A DNA stretch of 9,440 nt from Rhodanobacter sp. (GTDB lineage: Bacteria > Pseudomonadota > Gammaproteobacteria > Xanthomonadales > Rhodanobacteraceae): positions 1 to 9,440 of the forward strand of contig JAPHUU010000441.1 of NCBI GenBank assembly GCA_026193555.1, written 5' to 3'. The notes under the pieces were generated by a model, which saw only the letters and a list, made by a program, of their open reading frames with translations, made no database searches and was not told where the DNA came from. The translations under genes and the position numbers were made by a program. Of this stretch, positions 1 to 6,720 are shown one piece after another (position 1 is the first letter of the stretch; each line of letters begins with the position of its first letter).

Positions 1-1
1 C

Positions 2-1390
2 AACAGCTACGGCGACTGGCTGGACTGGGTACGCGTGTTGCGCGATCCGACCGACCCCGCCCGCTACAAGGTGCCCGAAGGCTGGGCGACGATCGAAATC
101 CACGACGAGCACATCCAGGTCAAGGGCCAGCCGGACACGATCCTGAAGGTCGAGGACACCCGCTGGGGGCCGGTCATGGCCAGCGATACCGACGGCACGC
201 CACTGGCGCTGGCGTGGATCGGTGGCCAACCGCACGGTTACAACCTGACGCTGATGCAGTTCGAACACACGGCGGATGTGCCAGATGCACTGAATCTGGC
301 GCCACAACTGGGCATGCCGCCGCAGAACCTGCTGGTCGCCGACAGCAGCGGCGATATCGGCTGGACGCTCGCCGGCAACAGCATCCCGCTGCGCGTCGGC
401 TTCGATCCACTGCTACCAGCCGACTGGTCGCGGCCGGGCAGCGGCTGGCAGGGCTGGGCCATCGCCACGCAATACCCGCGTCTGGAGCGCCCCGTCGACG
501 GCCGACTTTGGACCGCCAACAACCGTACCGTCGACGGTGCCGCACTGGCGCTGCTCGGCGACGGCGGCCACGACCTCGGCGCACGCGCGCAGCAGATCCG
601 CGACGATCTGCGCGCCCACGCACGCTTCAGCCCCGCCGACCTGCTCGACATCCAGCTCGACAGTCGCGCCGTGCTGCTGACCCGCTGGCAACACCTGCTG
701 CAGAGCACCCTCACCGGCAGTACCGACCCGGCGCTGCAGCAACTGCGGCAGCTCACACGAAGCTGGCGCGGCCGCGCCGCGGTGAACAGCGTCGACTACC
801 GGCTGGTGCGTGCATTCCGCAGCCACGTCACCGAGGACGCCCTGATCCCATTCGCGGCAAGGGTCAGGCAGCGTTACGCCGACTTCAGCTGGCCAGGCCA
901 GGGCAATGCCGAGGCGGCGGTATGGATGATGCTGCGCGCCCAACCGGCCAATCTGCTCGACCCGCGCTACCCCAACTGGCACGCCCTGCTGCTGGCCGCC
1001 GCCCATCAGGTGGTCGCCGAACTGGGTGCCCGACCCGGCGGCCTCGCGGCCCGCACGTGGGGCGAGCGCAATCGCAGCGCGATCGATCATCCACTGGCGC
1101 GCGCCCTGCCCGGCTTCCTCGGCCGCTATCTCGACATGCCCCATGTGCCGCTGCCCGGCGACAACAACATGCCACGCGTCGCCACCCCCACCGCGGGCGC
1201 GTCCGAACGCCTCGACGTCTCGCCGGGCCATGAGGCGCAAGGCATCCTGGAGATGCCCGGCGGGCAGAGCGACAACCCACTGTCGCCTTACTACGGCGCC
1301 GGCAACGAGGACTGGGTCGAGGGCCGTCCCACGCCCCTGCTGCCTGGACCAACGCAGCACACGCTGACACTGGAGCCGACGGCTGGGTGA
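2..1390 (+). CDS. Penicillin acylase family protein, C-terminal part (5' end outside window)
   Basis: This is the C-terminal 462 residues of a penicillin amidase / acyl-homoserine-lactone acylase family Ntn-hydrolase. These enzymes are usually periplasmic, are cleaved from one precursor into two chains, and hydrolyse amide bonds with an N-terminal Ser of the beta chain. The frame is open from base 2, so the GTG at 35 is not the true start. Family landmarks seen: KGQPDTILKVEDTRWGPV early in the beta chain, NLLVADSSGDIGW (codons from about 329), the W-x-G-W segment, TANNR (near 517), and the typical C-terminal ending GNEDWVEGRPTPLL with a beta-strand-like tail. The signal peptide, spacer and catalytic Ser lie upstream of the window and cannot be checked. 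The gene is convergent with dapE. Substrate (beta-lactam, AHL or other N-acyl compound) cannot be assigned; family membership is secure. Confidence 0.9.
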   Translation, partial: NSYGDWLDWVRVLRDPTDPARYKVPEGWATIEIHDEHIQVKGQPDTILKVEDTRWGPVMASDTDGTPLALAWIGGQPHGYNLTLMQFEHTADVPDALNLAPQLGMPPQNLLVADSSGDIGWTLAGNSIPLRVGFDPLLPADWSRPGSGWQGWAIATQYPRLERPVDGRLWTANNRTVDGAALALLGDGGHDLGARAQQIRDDLRAHARFSPADLLDIQLDSRAVLLTRWQHLLQSTLTGSTDPALQQLRQLTRSWRGRAAVNSVDYRLVRAFRSHVTEDALIPFAARVRQRYADFSWPGQGNAEAAVWMMLRAQPANLLDPRYPNWHALLLAAAHQVVAELGARPGGLAARTWGERNRSAIDHPLARALPGFLGRYLDMPHVPLPGDNNMPRVATPTAGASERLDVSPGHEAQGILEMPGGQSDNPLSPYYGAGNEDWVEGRPTPLLPGPTQHTLTLEPTAG

Positions 1391-1515
1391 CGAGGCCGGC
1401 GTCGCATGACGGGGAATGGCCGAGATTGGCCGATTGTCTTGAAGATGCGGCTGAATTGACGGGGTGAAGCTGGTTCACTCAGATCCTGTCGAACGATTGG
1501 AATGCGCCGCGACGA

Positions 1516-1531
1516 TGGGGCCGACGCCCCA
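1516..1531. terminator. Small GC hairpin between convergent genes, possible weak terminator
   Basis: A perfect 6-bp stem (TGGGGC at 1516-1521, GCCCCA at 1526-1531) with a CGAC loop sits 1 base past the dapE stop codon, in the convergent gap between dapE and the acylase gene. Neither strand has a T-run after the stem, so it does not meet the usual intrinsic terminator pattern. It may only slow transcription or protect the 3' end. The rest of the gap (1391-1515) shows a short direct repeat of TGGCCGA near 1417-1433 and nothing else I can name. Confidence 0.3.
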
Positions 1532-1532
1532 C

Positions 1533-2681
1533 TCATCCCAACATCCGCTCGCACACTTCCCGATAGACCCCAGGCAATTGCTCCAGCTCAGCCAGTGCCA
1601 CGCACTCGTTGGCCTTGTGGATCGTCGCGTTGACCGGCCCCACCTCCACCACCTCCACGCCCAGCGGCGCGATGAAGCGTCCATCGGAGGTGCCACCGCC
1701 GGTGCTCTGTTCGGGATCGATGCCGCAAAGCTCGCGGCACACGGCAACTACCGTTTCGCGCAGCACGCCACCCGGCGGCGTCAGGAACGGCTCGCCGGAG
1801 AGGTTCCACTGCAACGCGTAGTCCAGACCATGCCGTTGGAGGATGGCCTCGGCGCGCGCGCGCAGCTTGGCGGCAGTGCTGGCGGTGCTGTAGCGGAAAT
1901 TGATCAGCGCGGTGAGCGTGCCGGGGATGACGTTGTTGGCGCCGGTGCCGGCGTTGAGGTTGGAAACCTGGAACGACGTGGGCGGGAAATCGCCATTGCC
2001 TTCGTCCCAGCGTTCGGCCGCGAGTTCAGCCAGCGCCGGCGCGAAGGCATGGATCGGATTGAGCGCCTGGTCCGGATAGGCGACGTGGCCCTGCACGCCA
2101 CGCACGGTCAACGTGGCGGACAACGAGCCGCGCCGACCGACACGAATCAGGTCGCCAAGCTTCGCCTGCGACGACGGCTCGCCCACCACGCACCAGTCGA
2201 TACGCTCGCCGGTGGTGCGGAAGTGCTCGACCACCCGACGCACGCCATCGAGGTTGGTCGGCCCCTCCTCGTCGCTGGTCAGCAGCAGACCAACCCGGCC
2301 GCGATGATGCGGATGCGTCGCCACGAACTGCTCCAGCGCCACCACCATCGCCGCCACCGAGCCTTTCATGTCCGCCGCGCCACGGCCGTATAGACGGCCA
2401 TCCACGACGGTTGGCTCGAACGGCGGGCTGCGCCACGCGCCTTCCGGCCCACTGGGCACCACGTCGGTGTGGCCGAGGAAGATCAGGGTCGGGCCACTGC
2501 CGGGCTGATTTTCCTGCCCGTGCGTGGCCCACAGGTTGTCCACCTCGCCGTAGCGCAGATACTCGACGCGAAACCCGGCGCGCTCCAGCCGTCCGCCAAT
2601 CAGCGGCAGGCAGCCTGCGTCCTCCGGCGTCACCGAGCGGCGGCTGATCAAATCGCTGGTGAGGTCGAGCACATCGGACAT
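1533..2681 (-). CDS. dapE: Succinyl-diaminopimelate desuccinylase DapE
   Basis: Cytoplasmic di-zinc M20 peptidase that hydrolyses N-succinyl-L,L-2,6-diaminopimelate to L,L-diaminopimelate and succinate in lysine and peptidoglycan precursor synthesis. With the ATG at 2681 it has 382 residues; family members are about 375-380. Visible motifs: [11 protein letters not shown] (H71 metal ligand, D73), [10 protein letters not shown] (D104 bridging ligand), SDEEG (E138 general base, E139 ligand), VVGEPSS (E168 ligand), the dimerisation-domain [13 protein letters not shown] and GGTSDGRF, and NATIHKANE (H355 ligand). The full zinc and catalytic set is present. An in-frame TTG at 2699 would add MPETPA, but family members begin close to MSDVL, so I chose the ATG. 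It is third in the dapD - ArsC-like - dapE block, about 120 bases after the preceding gene, so it may be cotranscribed or have a weak promoter of its own. Confidence 0.96.
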   Translation of the reverse strand: MSDVLDLTSDLISRRSVTPEDAGCLPLIGGRLERAGFRVEYLRYGEVDNLWATHGQENQPGSGPTLIFLGHTDVVPSGPEGAWRSPPFEPTVVDGRLYGRGAADMKGSVAAMVVALEQFVATHPHHRGRVGLLLTSDEEGPTNLDGVRRVVEHFRTTGERIDWCVVGEPSSQAKLGDLIRVGRRGSLSATLTVRGVQGHVAYPDQALNPIHAFAPALAELAAERWDEGNGDFPPTSFQVSNLNAGTGANNVIPGTLTALINFRYSTASTAAKLRARAEAILQRHGLDYALQWNLSGEPFLTPPGGVLRETVVAVCRELCGIDPEQSTGGGTSDGRFIAPLGVEVVEVGPVNATIHKANECVALAELEQLPGVYREVCERMLG

Positions 2682-2801
2682 GGCAGGGGTCTCAGGCAAT
2701 CACGGGCAACGCAGTGCATTCGATTCTCGCATCCGCGTGCTCGGCAAGCCACGCACGACCGCAGGCAGAGAAACGCAGGCCAGGGCGCTCTTCAAGCCCC
2801 G

Positions 2802-3158
2802 CTACTTGCCGAACAGCTTCTTGAAGCCGTTGTCGCTGAAGCCCACGCTGACCGACCCGTCGTTCTGCACCACCACCGGACGGCGAACCAGCGCGGGGTG
2901 TTCGCGCAACAACAGCGTCCACTCCGGATCGCTGCCCGGGTTCTTGCGCTGCGGCAACAGGTTGCGCCAGGTGGTGGAGGACTTGTTCACCAGCGCCTCC
3001 CAGCCGCCAAGCTGCTGTGCCCAGGCCTTCAGCACGGTTGGTGACAGCGGGTTGGCGCGGTAGTCGACGAACTCGTGCGGCACCTCGAACCGGCCCAGCC
3101 AGTTCCGCGCCTTGCGGCAGGTATCGCAGTTGGGCAAGCCATAGAGCGTGATCGTCAT
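2802..3158 (-). CDS. ArsC family reductase, YffB/Spx type
   Basis: A 118-residue thioredoxin-fold protein of the ArsC/Spx/YffB family. It starts with a beta strand (MTITLYG) followed by CDTC (C11-x-x-C14), where arsenate reductases and YffB carry their active-site cysteine. It also has the RRP motif at 92-94, the family's conserved Arg-Pro before VVV, and the closing [15 protein letters not shown] helix. The length fits the family. Its ATG overlaps the dapD stop as ATGA, implying translational coupling, and dapE follows. In E. coli the homologue yffB also lies next to dapE, so this pairing is conserved. The role is unproven: a glutathione-dependent thiol reductase is suggested for YffB, and there is no arsenic-resistance context here (no arsR, arsB or acr3 nearby). 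The family call is firm; arsenate reduction should not be assumed. Confidence 0.9.
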   Translation of the reverse strand: MTITLYGLPNCDTCRKARNWLGRFEVPHEFVDYRANPLSPTVLKAWAQQLGGWEALVNKSSTTWRNLLPQRKNPGSDPEWTLLLREHPALVRRPVVVQNDGSVSVGFSDNGFKKLFGK

Positions 3159-3982
3159 TCACCGCTCCGCAGCAGTTCGTTGATGCTGGTCTTGCCGCGC
3201 GTCCTGGCGTCAACCTGCTTGACGATGATCGCGGCATACAGGCTGTGGCTGCCATCCTTCGCCGGCAGGCTGCCTGCGACGACCACGCTGCCGGCCGGGA
3301 TGCGGCCGTAGCTGACCTCGCCGGTGGCACGATTGTAGATCCGTGTGGACTGACCGAGGAACACGCCCATGCCGATCACACTGCCCTTCTCGATCACCAC
3401 GCCCTCGACCACTTCCGAACGCGCGCCGATGAAGCAGTTGTCCTCGATGATCGTCGGGGTGGCCTGCAACGGCTCCAGCACGCCACCGATGCCGACACCG
3501 CCGGACAGATGCACCCCCGCGCCGATCTGCGCGCAGGAGCCTACCGTGGCCCAGGTATCGACCATCGTCCCCGCACCGACGTACGCGCCGATATTGACGT
3601 AGCTCGGCATCAGCACCGCATCCTTGGCGATGTGCGCGCCACGGCGCACCAGCGCACCGGGCACCACCCGCGCGCCAAGACCCTGCAACTCTGCATCGTT
3701 GCCCTGTGCGAAACGCAGCGGCACCTTGTCGAAGGCCAGCGCCGGGCCACCATCGACCACCTGGTTGCCGTTGATGCGGAAATACAGCAGCACCGCCTTC
3801 TTGATCCACTGGTTGACCGTCCAGCCACCTTGGCCATCCGGCTCGGCAACGCGACGCTCGCCGGATTCGAGCAATCCAAGCACCCGCTCGATTGCCGGGC
3901 GCAGGTGGGAGTCGATTTCAGCCGAGGCCAGTGCGTCGCGGCGTTCGAAAGCGTCGTTGATCAGCAGTTCAATGGATTGCAT
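3155..3982 (-). CDS. dapD: 2,3,4,5-tetrahydropyridine-2,6-dicarboxylate N-succinyltransferase DapD
   Basis: Cytoplasmic acyltransferase that uses succinyl-CoA to convert tetrahydrodipicolinate to N-succinyl-2-amino-6-oxopimelate, committing flux to the succinylase branch of lysine/DAP synthesis. The 275 residues match the E. coli enzyme's length (274). An N-terminal helical domain (about 1-100, including [20 protein letters not shown]) precedes the left-handed beta-helix of hexapeptide repeats (about 105-245), with [57 protein letters not shown] and [16 protein letters not shown]. The C-terminus has [12 protein letters not shown] and the closing helix. The start is set at ATG 3982 ([15 protein letters not shown]), which aligns with the family N-terminus; an upstream in-frame extension is Cys/Pro rich and unlike the family. 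No clear Shine-Dalgarno is seen. First gene of the dapD - ArsC-like - dapE block, divergent from the response regulator. Confidence 0.96.
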   Translation of the reverse strand: MQSIELLINDAFERRDALASAEIDSHLRPAIERVLGLLESGERRVAEPDGQGGWTVNQWIKKAVLLYFRINGNQVVDGGPALAFDKVPLRFAQGNDAELQGLGARVVPGALVRRGAHIAKDAVLMPSYVNIGAYVGAGTMVDTWATVGSCAQIGAGVHLSGGVGIGGVLEPLQATPTIIEDNCFIGARSEVVEGVVIEKGSVIGMGVFLGQSTRIYNRATGEVSYGRIPAGSVVVAGSLPAKDGSHSLYAAIIVKQVDARTRGKTSINELLRSGE

Positions 3983-4173
3983 GTGTGCACCGGCCCTGCG
4001 CGGAATACTTGGCGGGAATGGCAACGGCGTCCAACCACGGGCCGTGCCAACAGGCTGACAAGGGTACATGCAGGAGCAGTCGCAAGCGCAGCCGGCAATG
4101 GGTCCGCTCCCCAACCAACACCTCACGCTGTCCCATGCCGATGACTGGCTTCGCCTCGACAATTTGTGAGGAC

Positions 4174-4203
4174 TTCACCATACGTGTCGCCCACGCCGAT
4201 AAT
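4174..4203 (+). promoter_or_regulatory. Possible sigma-70 promoter, TTCACC-N18-GATAAT
   Basis: TTCACC (4174-4179) and GATAAT (4198-4203) are separated by 18 bases in an AT-richer stretch, 235 bases before the response regulator start. The match to consensus is moderate (4/6 and 5/6). It points toward the two-component genes, but would give a long leader. Confidence 0.2.
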
Positions 4204-4301
4204 GGGCAAGATGCAACCGCAACCAGCTCGCGGGCGTTTGGGCTTTTCCAGATGACATCCCCTCGCCGCCATGGAACCAAGGTTGTCCCGTCTTGTCTTT
4301 G

Positions 4302-4332
4302 TTGGCTGAGGCGCCACGAAATGAACGATAAT
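4302..4332 (+). promoter_or_regulatory. Possible promoter of the two-component operon
   Basis: A GATAAT box at 4327-4332 (5/6 to the -10 consensus) has TTGGCT at 4302-4307 upstream with a long 19-base spacer. Transcription would start near 4339, leaving a leader of about 100 bases before the response regulator ATG at 4438. The -10 box lies inside a palindrome, which would suit an operator. The -35 is weak, so this is a candidate only. Confidence 0.3.
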
Positions 4333-4342
4333 TCGCGTTCAT
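4321..4342. promoter_or_regulatory. Interrupted palindrome, candidate operator
   Basis: ATGAACG (4321-4327) and its exact reverse complement CGTTCAT (4336-4342) are separated by 8 bases. The symmetry continues outward imperfectly, CGAA on the left and TCG on the right. A 22-base dyad of this form is the size of site bound by dimeric regulators such as TetR-family proteins. OmpR-type regulators more often use direct repeats, so autoregulation by the adjacent response regulator is possible but not the obvious reading. It overlaps the candidate -10 box. Confidence 0.4.
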
Positions 4343-4425
4343 TCGACCAATGAGACGGTTGTCCAAGCCGATCCCGCTGCTACATCGAAATCGCCCGGTA
4401 CCGCGCTTCGAGCGAGCGCTCCACC

Positions 4426-4430
4426 AAGGA
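4426..4430 (+). promoter_or_regulatory. Shine-Dalgarno of the response regulator
   Basis: AAGGA lies 7 bases before the ATG at 4438, which fixes that start. The following residues (MRILLAEDD) are the normal N-terminus of a receiver domain. Confidence 0.7.
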
Positions 4431-4437
4431 ACCCCGC

Positions 4438-5127
4438 ATGCGCATCCTGCTTGCCGAGGACGACCCCTCCATCGCCGATGGCATCTGCGCATCACTGCGT
4501 CGCGGTGGCCACGCGGTGGATCATGTGGCCAACGGCAATCTGGCTGATGCGGCCCTGCGCGACCATGGCTACGACCTGCTGGTGCTCGATCTGGGCCTGC
4601 CCGGACTGGACGGCAGCGAGGTATTGCGACGACTGCGAGGCCGCGGCGCCGGCATGCCGGTACTGGTGGTAACTGCCCGCGATGGCCTGCCCGAGCGTGT
4701 GCGCGTGCTCGACCTGGGGGCCGACGATTACCTGGTGAAGCCTTTCGCGCTGTCCGAGTTCGAAGCACGCGTGCGTGCCCTGCTGCGCAGGATCAGCAGC
4801 CAGGGCGTGCCCGAGTTGCAGCTGGGACGGCTGCGGCTGGATCTGCCCGGCCACCGCGCATGGATCGATGACTCCACGCTGGAACTGACCGCACGTGAAT
4901 TCGGGTTGCTGGAGGCGCTGGCGCTGCGTGCCGATCGCGTGACGAGTCGAACGCAATTGATCGAGGCACTGTGCGACTGGGACCAGGAACTGACCGACAA
5001 CGGACTGGACATCGCCATCCACCGGCTGCGTCGCAAATTGCAGGGCAGCGGCACCGGCGTACGCACGATCCGCGGCCTGGGCTACCTGCTGGAAGAAACG
5101 GTGCACTCCGGGGACGCTCACCCATGA
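4438..5127 (+). CDS. OmpR/PhoB-family response regulator (TctD/QseB-like)
   Basis: Cytoplasmic transcription factor of 229 residues, phosphorylated by the sensor kinase encoded next. The receiver domain (about 1-118) has the acidic pocket E7/D8/D9, phospho-acceptor D51 (LLVLDLGLPG), T79 (VVTARD) and K101 (LVKPFA), so it should be a fully functional receiver. The C-terminal winged-helix domain (about 126-221) shows ELTAREFGLLEAL, the recognition-helix region with DNGLDIAIHRLRRKL, and the wing IRGLGYLL. Closest subgroup by look is TctD/QseB/PmrA. Its stop overlaps the kinase start as ATGA, so the pair is translationally coupled. Likely targets are its own operon and the export genes downstream, inferred from position only. 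Confidence 0.94.
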   Translation: MRILLAEDDPSIADGICASLRRGGHAVDHVANGNLADAALRDHGYDLLVLDLGLPGLDGSEVLRRLRGRGAGMPVLVVTARDGLPERVRVLDLGADDYLVKPFALSEFEARVRALLRRISSQGVPELQLGRLRLDLPGHRAWIDDSTLELTAREFGLLEALALRADRVTSRTQLIEALCDWDQELTDNGLDIAIHRLRRKLQGSGTGVRTIRGLGYLLEETVHSGDAHP

Positions 5128-6536
5128 GCCTGCAACAAGCGCGTCTGCGACGCCCCAGCCTGCGTCGCCGCCTGCTGGTTTTCCTGCTGATTCCGATGGC
5201 CATACTGCTGTTGATCGACTCGGTCCTGACCTATGGCGTGGCCCTGACCTATGCCAACCGGGTGCATGACCGCGATCTCAGCGACGACGCGCGGACATTG
5301 GCGAAAATGCTCGGCAACGAAAGACTGGGCGACGTGCTGACGCCACAGGCGCGCTTCCTGCTCGAATACGACCCGGATGGCCGCAGCTACTTCGCCGTCT
5401 ACAGCTCCCGGCGCGGGCTGCTGGCTGGCAATGGCGAATTGCCGCAAGCAGCGGGTGCCTCGTTTGCCGGAGCAACCTCCACGCTGTATGACACCCGCCT
5501 CGACCGGCACCGCCTGCGCGCGGCCGCGGTGCGGATCATTGCGCCACAGGATCCGGGCGACACCCTCACCATCACGGTGGCCGAAACCCTGCGTGATCGC
5601 CATGAGCAGGCGCGTGAAATCCTGCTGCTGGCGACCGGCATGCAGGCACTGCTGCTGCTCGCCGTATTGTCGCTGGTCTGGTTTGGCGTCAGTCATGGCC
5701 TGCGTGTACTCGATCCGCTGGCGGCACGGCTGGCGGCCCGCTCGCACGAACTGACGCCGATCGGTGGCGCCGACGTGCCACAGGAGATCCTGCCGCTGAC
5801 GCGCACCATCGATGCACTGTTCGCACGACTGCGCAGCATGCTGGCCCTGCACGACCGTTTCATCGCCGATGCCGCGCACCAGCTGCGCACCCCACTGGCC
5901 GGATTGAGTCTGCAGGTCGACCGTGCGCTGGCTGATCCACGGCCGGAAACCGTCACTGATTCGCTGCTGCACATCCGGCGCCTGACCCTGCGCGCGGCAC
6001 GCACGTCATCACAACTGCTGGCATTGACGCGCGCCCAGGCCTCGCCGCTGGAAACCGTTGATCGCAGCCTGCTCGACCTCGCGCAGCTGGTTCCCGAGGC
6101 GGTCTCCATGCGCGTGCACGAGGCGCTCGCCGCCGGCGTGGACCTGGGTTACCAAGGCCCGGCCAAGCAACCGCTATGTATCCTCGGCGATGCTTCCTGC
6201 GTGTACGACTTGCTGGACAACCTGATCGACAACAGCGTGCGCTATGCCGGCCGTGGCAGCACCGTCACCGTCAACCTGCAGGCACGCGAGGATGGCGGCG
6301 CCAACCTCAGCGTGGAGGACAATGGCCCCGGCGTGCCGCCCGAATTGCTGCCCAGACTTAGCGAGCGCTTCTTCCGCGGCCCCTCCGGCAACGGCAACGA
6401 GGAAGGTAGCGGCCTGGGGCTGGCGATCGTGCAGCGCATCGCCGAACGACATCATGCCGAGGTGATCTATCAGCTCGCCGAGGATCACGGACTGTGCGTG
6501 GAAGTGCATTTCCCCCCCGTGCCGACCAGCGGATGA
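5124..6536 (+). CDS. Membrane sensor histidine kinase, TctE-like
   Basis: A 470-residue inner-membrane kinase partnering the preceding regulator. Order: basic N-terminus and TM1 (about 15-42, RRRLLVFLLIPMAILLL), a periplasmic sensor region of about 120 residues (about 43-163) resembling the 2CSK_N domain of TctE-type kinases, TM2 (about 165-190), a HAMP-like linker (about 190-243), and the dimerisation helix with phospho-acceptor H252 (FIADAAHQLRTPLAGL). The ATPase domain has the N-box DLLDNLIDNSVRYA (N366, N370), G1 VEDNGPGVP (D399), F-box SERFFRG, and G2 GSGLGLAIVQRIA (G428-G432). All catalytic boxes are intact. The ATG at 5124 is inside the ATGA overlap; an upstream in-frame extension would run through the regulator gene and is rejected. 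TctE proper senses tricarboxylates, but no TctCBA transporter is seen here, so the ligand is unknown. Confidence 0.94.
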   Translation: MSLQQARLRRPSLRRRLLVFLLIPMAILLLIDSVLTYGVALTYANRVHDRDLSDDARTLAKMLGNERLGDVLTPQARFLLEYDPDGRSYFAVYSSRRGLLAGNGELPQAAGASFAGATSTLYDTRLDRHRLRAAAVRIIAPQDPGDTLTITVAETLRDRHEQAREILLLATGMQALLLLAVLSLVWFGVSHGLRVLDPLAARLAARSHELTPIGGADVPQEILPLTRTIDALFARLRSMLALHDRFIADAAHQLRTPLAGLSLQVDRALADPRPETVTDSLLHIRRLTLRAARTSSQLLALTRAQASPLETVDRSLLDLAQLVPEAVSMRVHEALAAGVDLGYQGPAKQPLCILGDASCVYDLLDNLIDNSVRYAGRGSTVTVNLQAREDGGANLSVEDNGPGVPPELLPRLSERFFRGPSGNGNEEGSGLGLAIVQRIAERHHAEVIYQLAEDHGLCVEVHFPPVPTSG

Positions 6537-6591
6537 GCCCGTACGGCGAACCGTCGCTGCCGCTCGCCGGAACGCACAACAGCATGGGGTA

Positions 6592-6619
6592 TTGCACTAT
6601 CTTCCTTCGCCTTCACAAT
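6592..6619 (+). promoter_or_regulatory. Weak candidate promoter before the efflux genes
   Basis: TTGCAC (6592-6597) and CACAAT (6614-6619) with a 16-base spacer lie in the AT-richest part of the 184-base gap between the kinase and the outer-membrane factor. The match is poor (3/6 and 4/6). The gap has no terminator-like hairpin with a T-run, so read-through from the two-component genes is also possible. Confidence 0.2.
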
Positions 6620-6709
6620 AAAGGGCTGACCATCACGCTGTGGCAACGACCAACCATGACCACCACGGGTACCCGCACGTCGCACCAGCGCCCGCGCATC
6701 GCGGTAGAC

Positions 6710-6714
6710 AAGAG
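6710..6714 (+). promoter_or_regulatory. Shine-Dalgarno-like AAGAG deciding the lipoprotein start
   Basis: AAGAG ends 6 bases before ATG 6721. It supports that start over the in-frame GTG at 6640, which would add a His-rich stretch of 27 residues in front of the signal peptide and block lipoprotein export. Confidence 0.5.
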
Positions 6715-6720
6715 CTTGCC

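Larger units (their letters stand above)
3983..4437. other. Divergent intergenic region, AT-richer than flanks
   Basis: A 455-base stretch between divergent dapD and the response regulator gene. By hand count, GC is about 55% for 4141-4200 and about 50% for 4301-4360, clearly lower than the surrounding genes. Short open frames on both strands show no family motifs, lack convincing ribosome binding sites, and are rejected as genes. It must hold the promoters for both directions. I see a palindrome over a GATAAT box near 4327, and a second TTCACC-N18-GATAAT pair at 4174-4203 on the + strand. No convincing minus-strand promoter for dapD and no riboswitch or tRNA pattern were found. Confidence 0.6.

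Noticed and set aside
214..1233. Long open frame on the + strand in another frame within the acylase gene
   Set aside because: Arg/Ala/Pro-rich shadow typical of high-GC DNA; the frame beginning at base 2 carries clear family motifs.
1464..2393. Long + strand frame opposite dapE
   Set aside because: No motifs; antisense shadow of a well-supported DapE with all metal ligands.
2802..3158. Arsenic resistance operon
   Set aside because: Only an ArsC-fold protein is present, with no arsR, arsB, acr3 or arsH nearby; context is diaminopimelate synthesis.
3245..4144. Long + strand frame opposite dapD
   Set aside because: His/Arg-rich antisense shadow with no domain signal; DapD hexapeptide repeats explain the strand.
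3985..4353. Possible small gene of 122 codons in the divergent gap
   Set aside because: No convincing ribosome binding site, no recognisable motif, and overlapping equally poor frames on the other strand.
5118..5972. Long minus-strand frame opposite the sensor kinase
   Set aside because: Gln/Arg-rich shadow; the kinase catalytic boxes are on the + strand.
6544..6569. Hairpin CGGCGA/TCGCCG after the kinase gene as a terminator
   Set aside because: Only a 6-bp stem with a 14-base loop and no T-run; not convincing.
6640..6720. Upstream GTG start adding a His-rich 27-residue N-terminus to the lipoprotein
   Set aside because: It would place 27 residues before the signal peptide; the ATG at 6721 has an AAGAG and gives a normal lipobox at C30.
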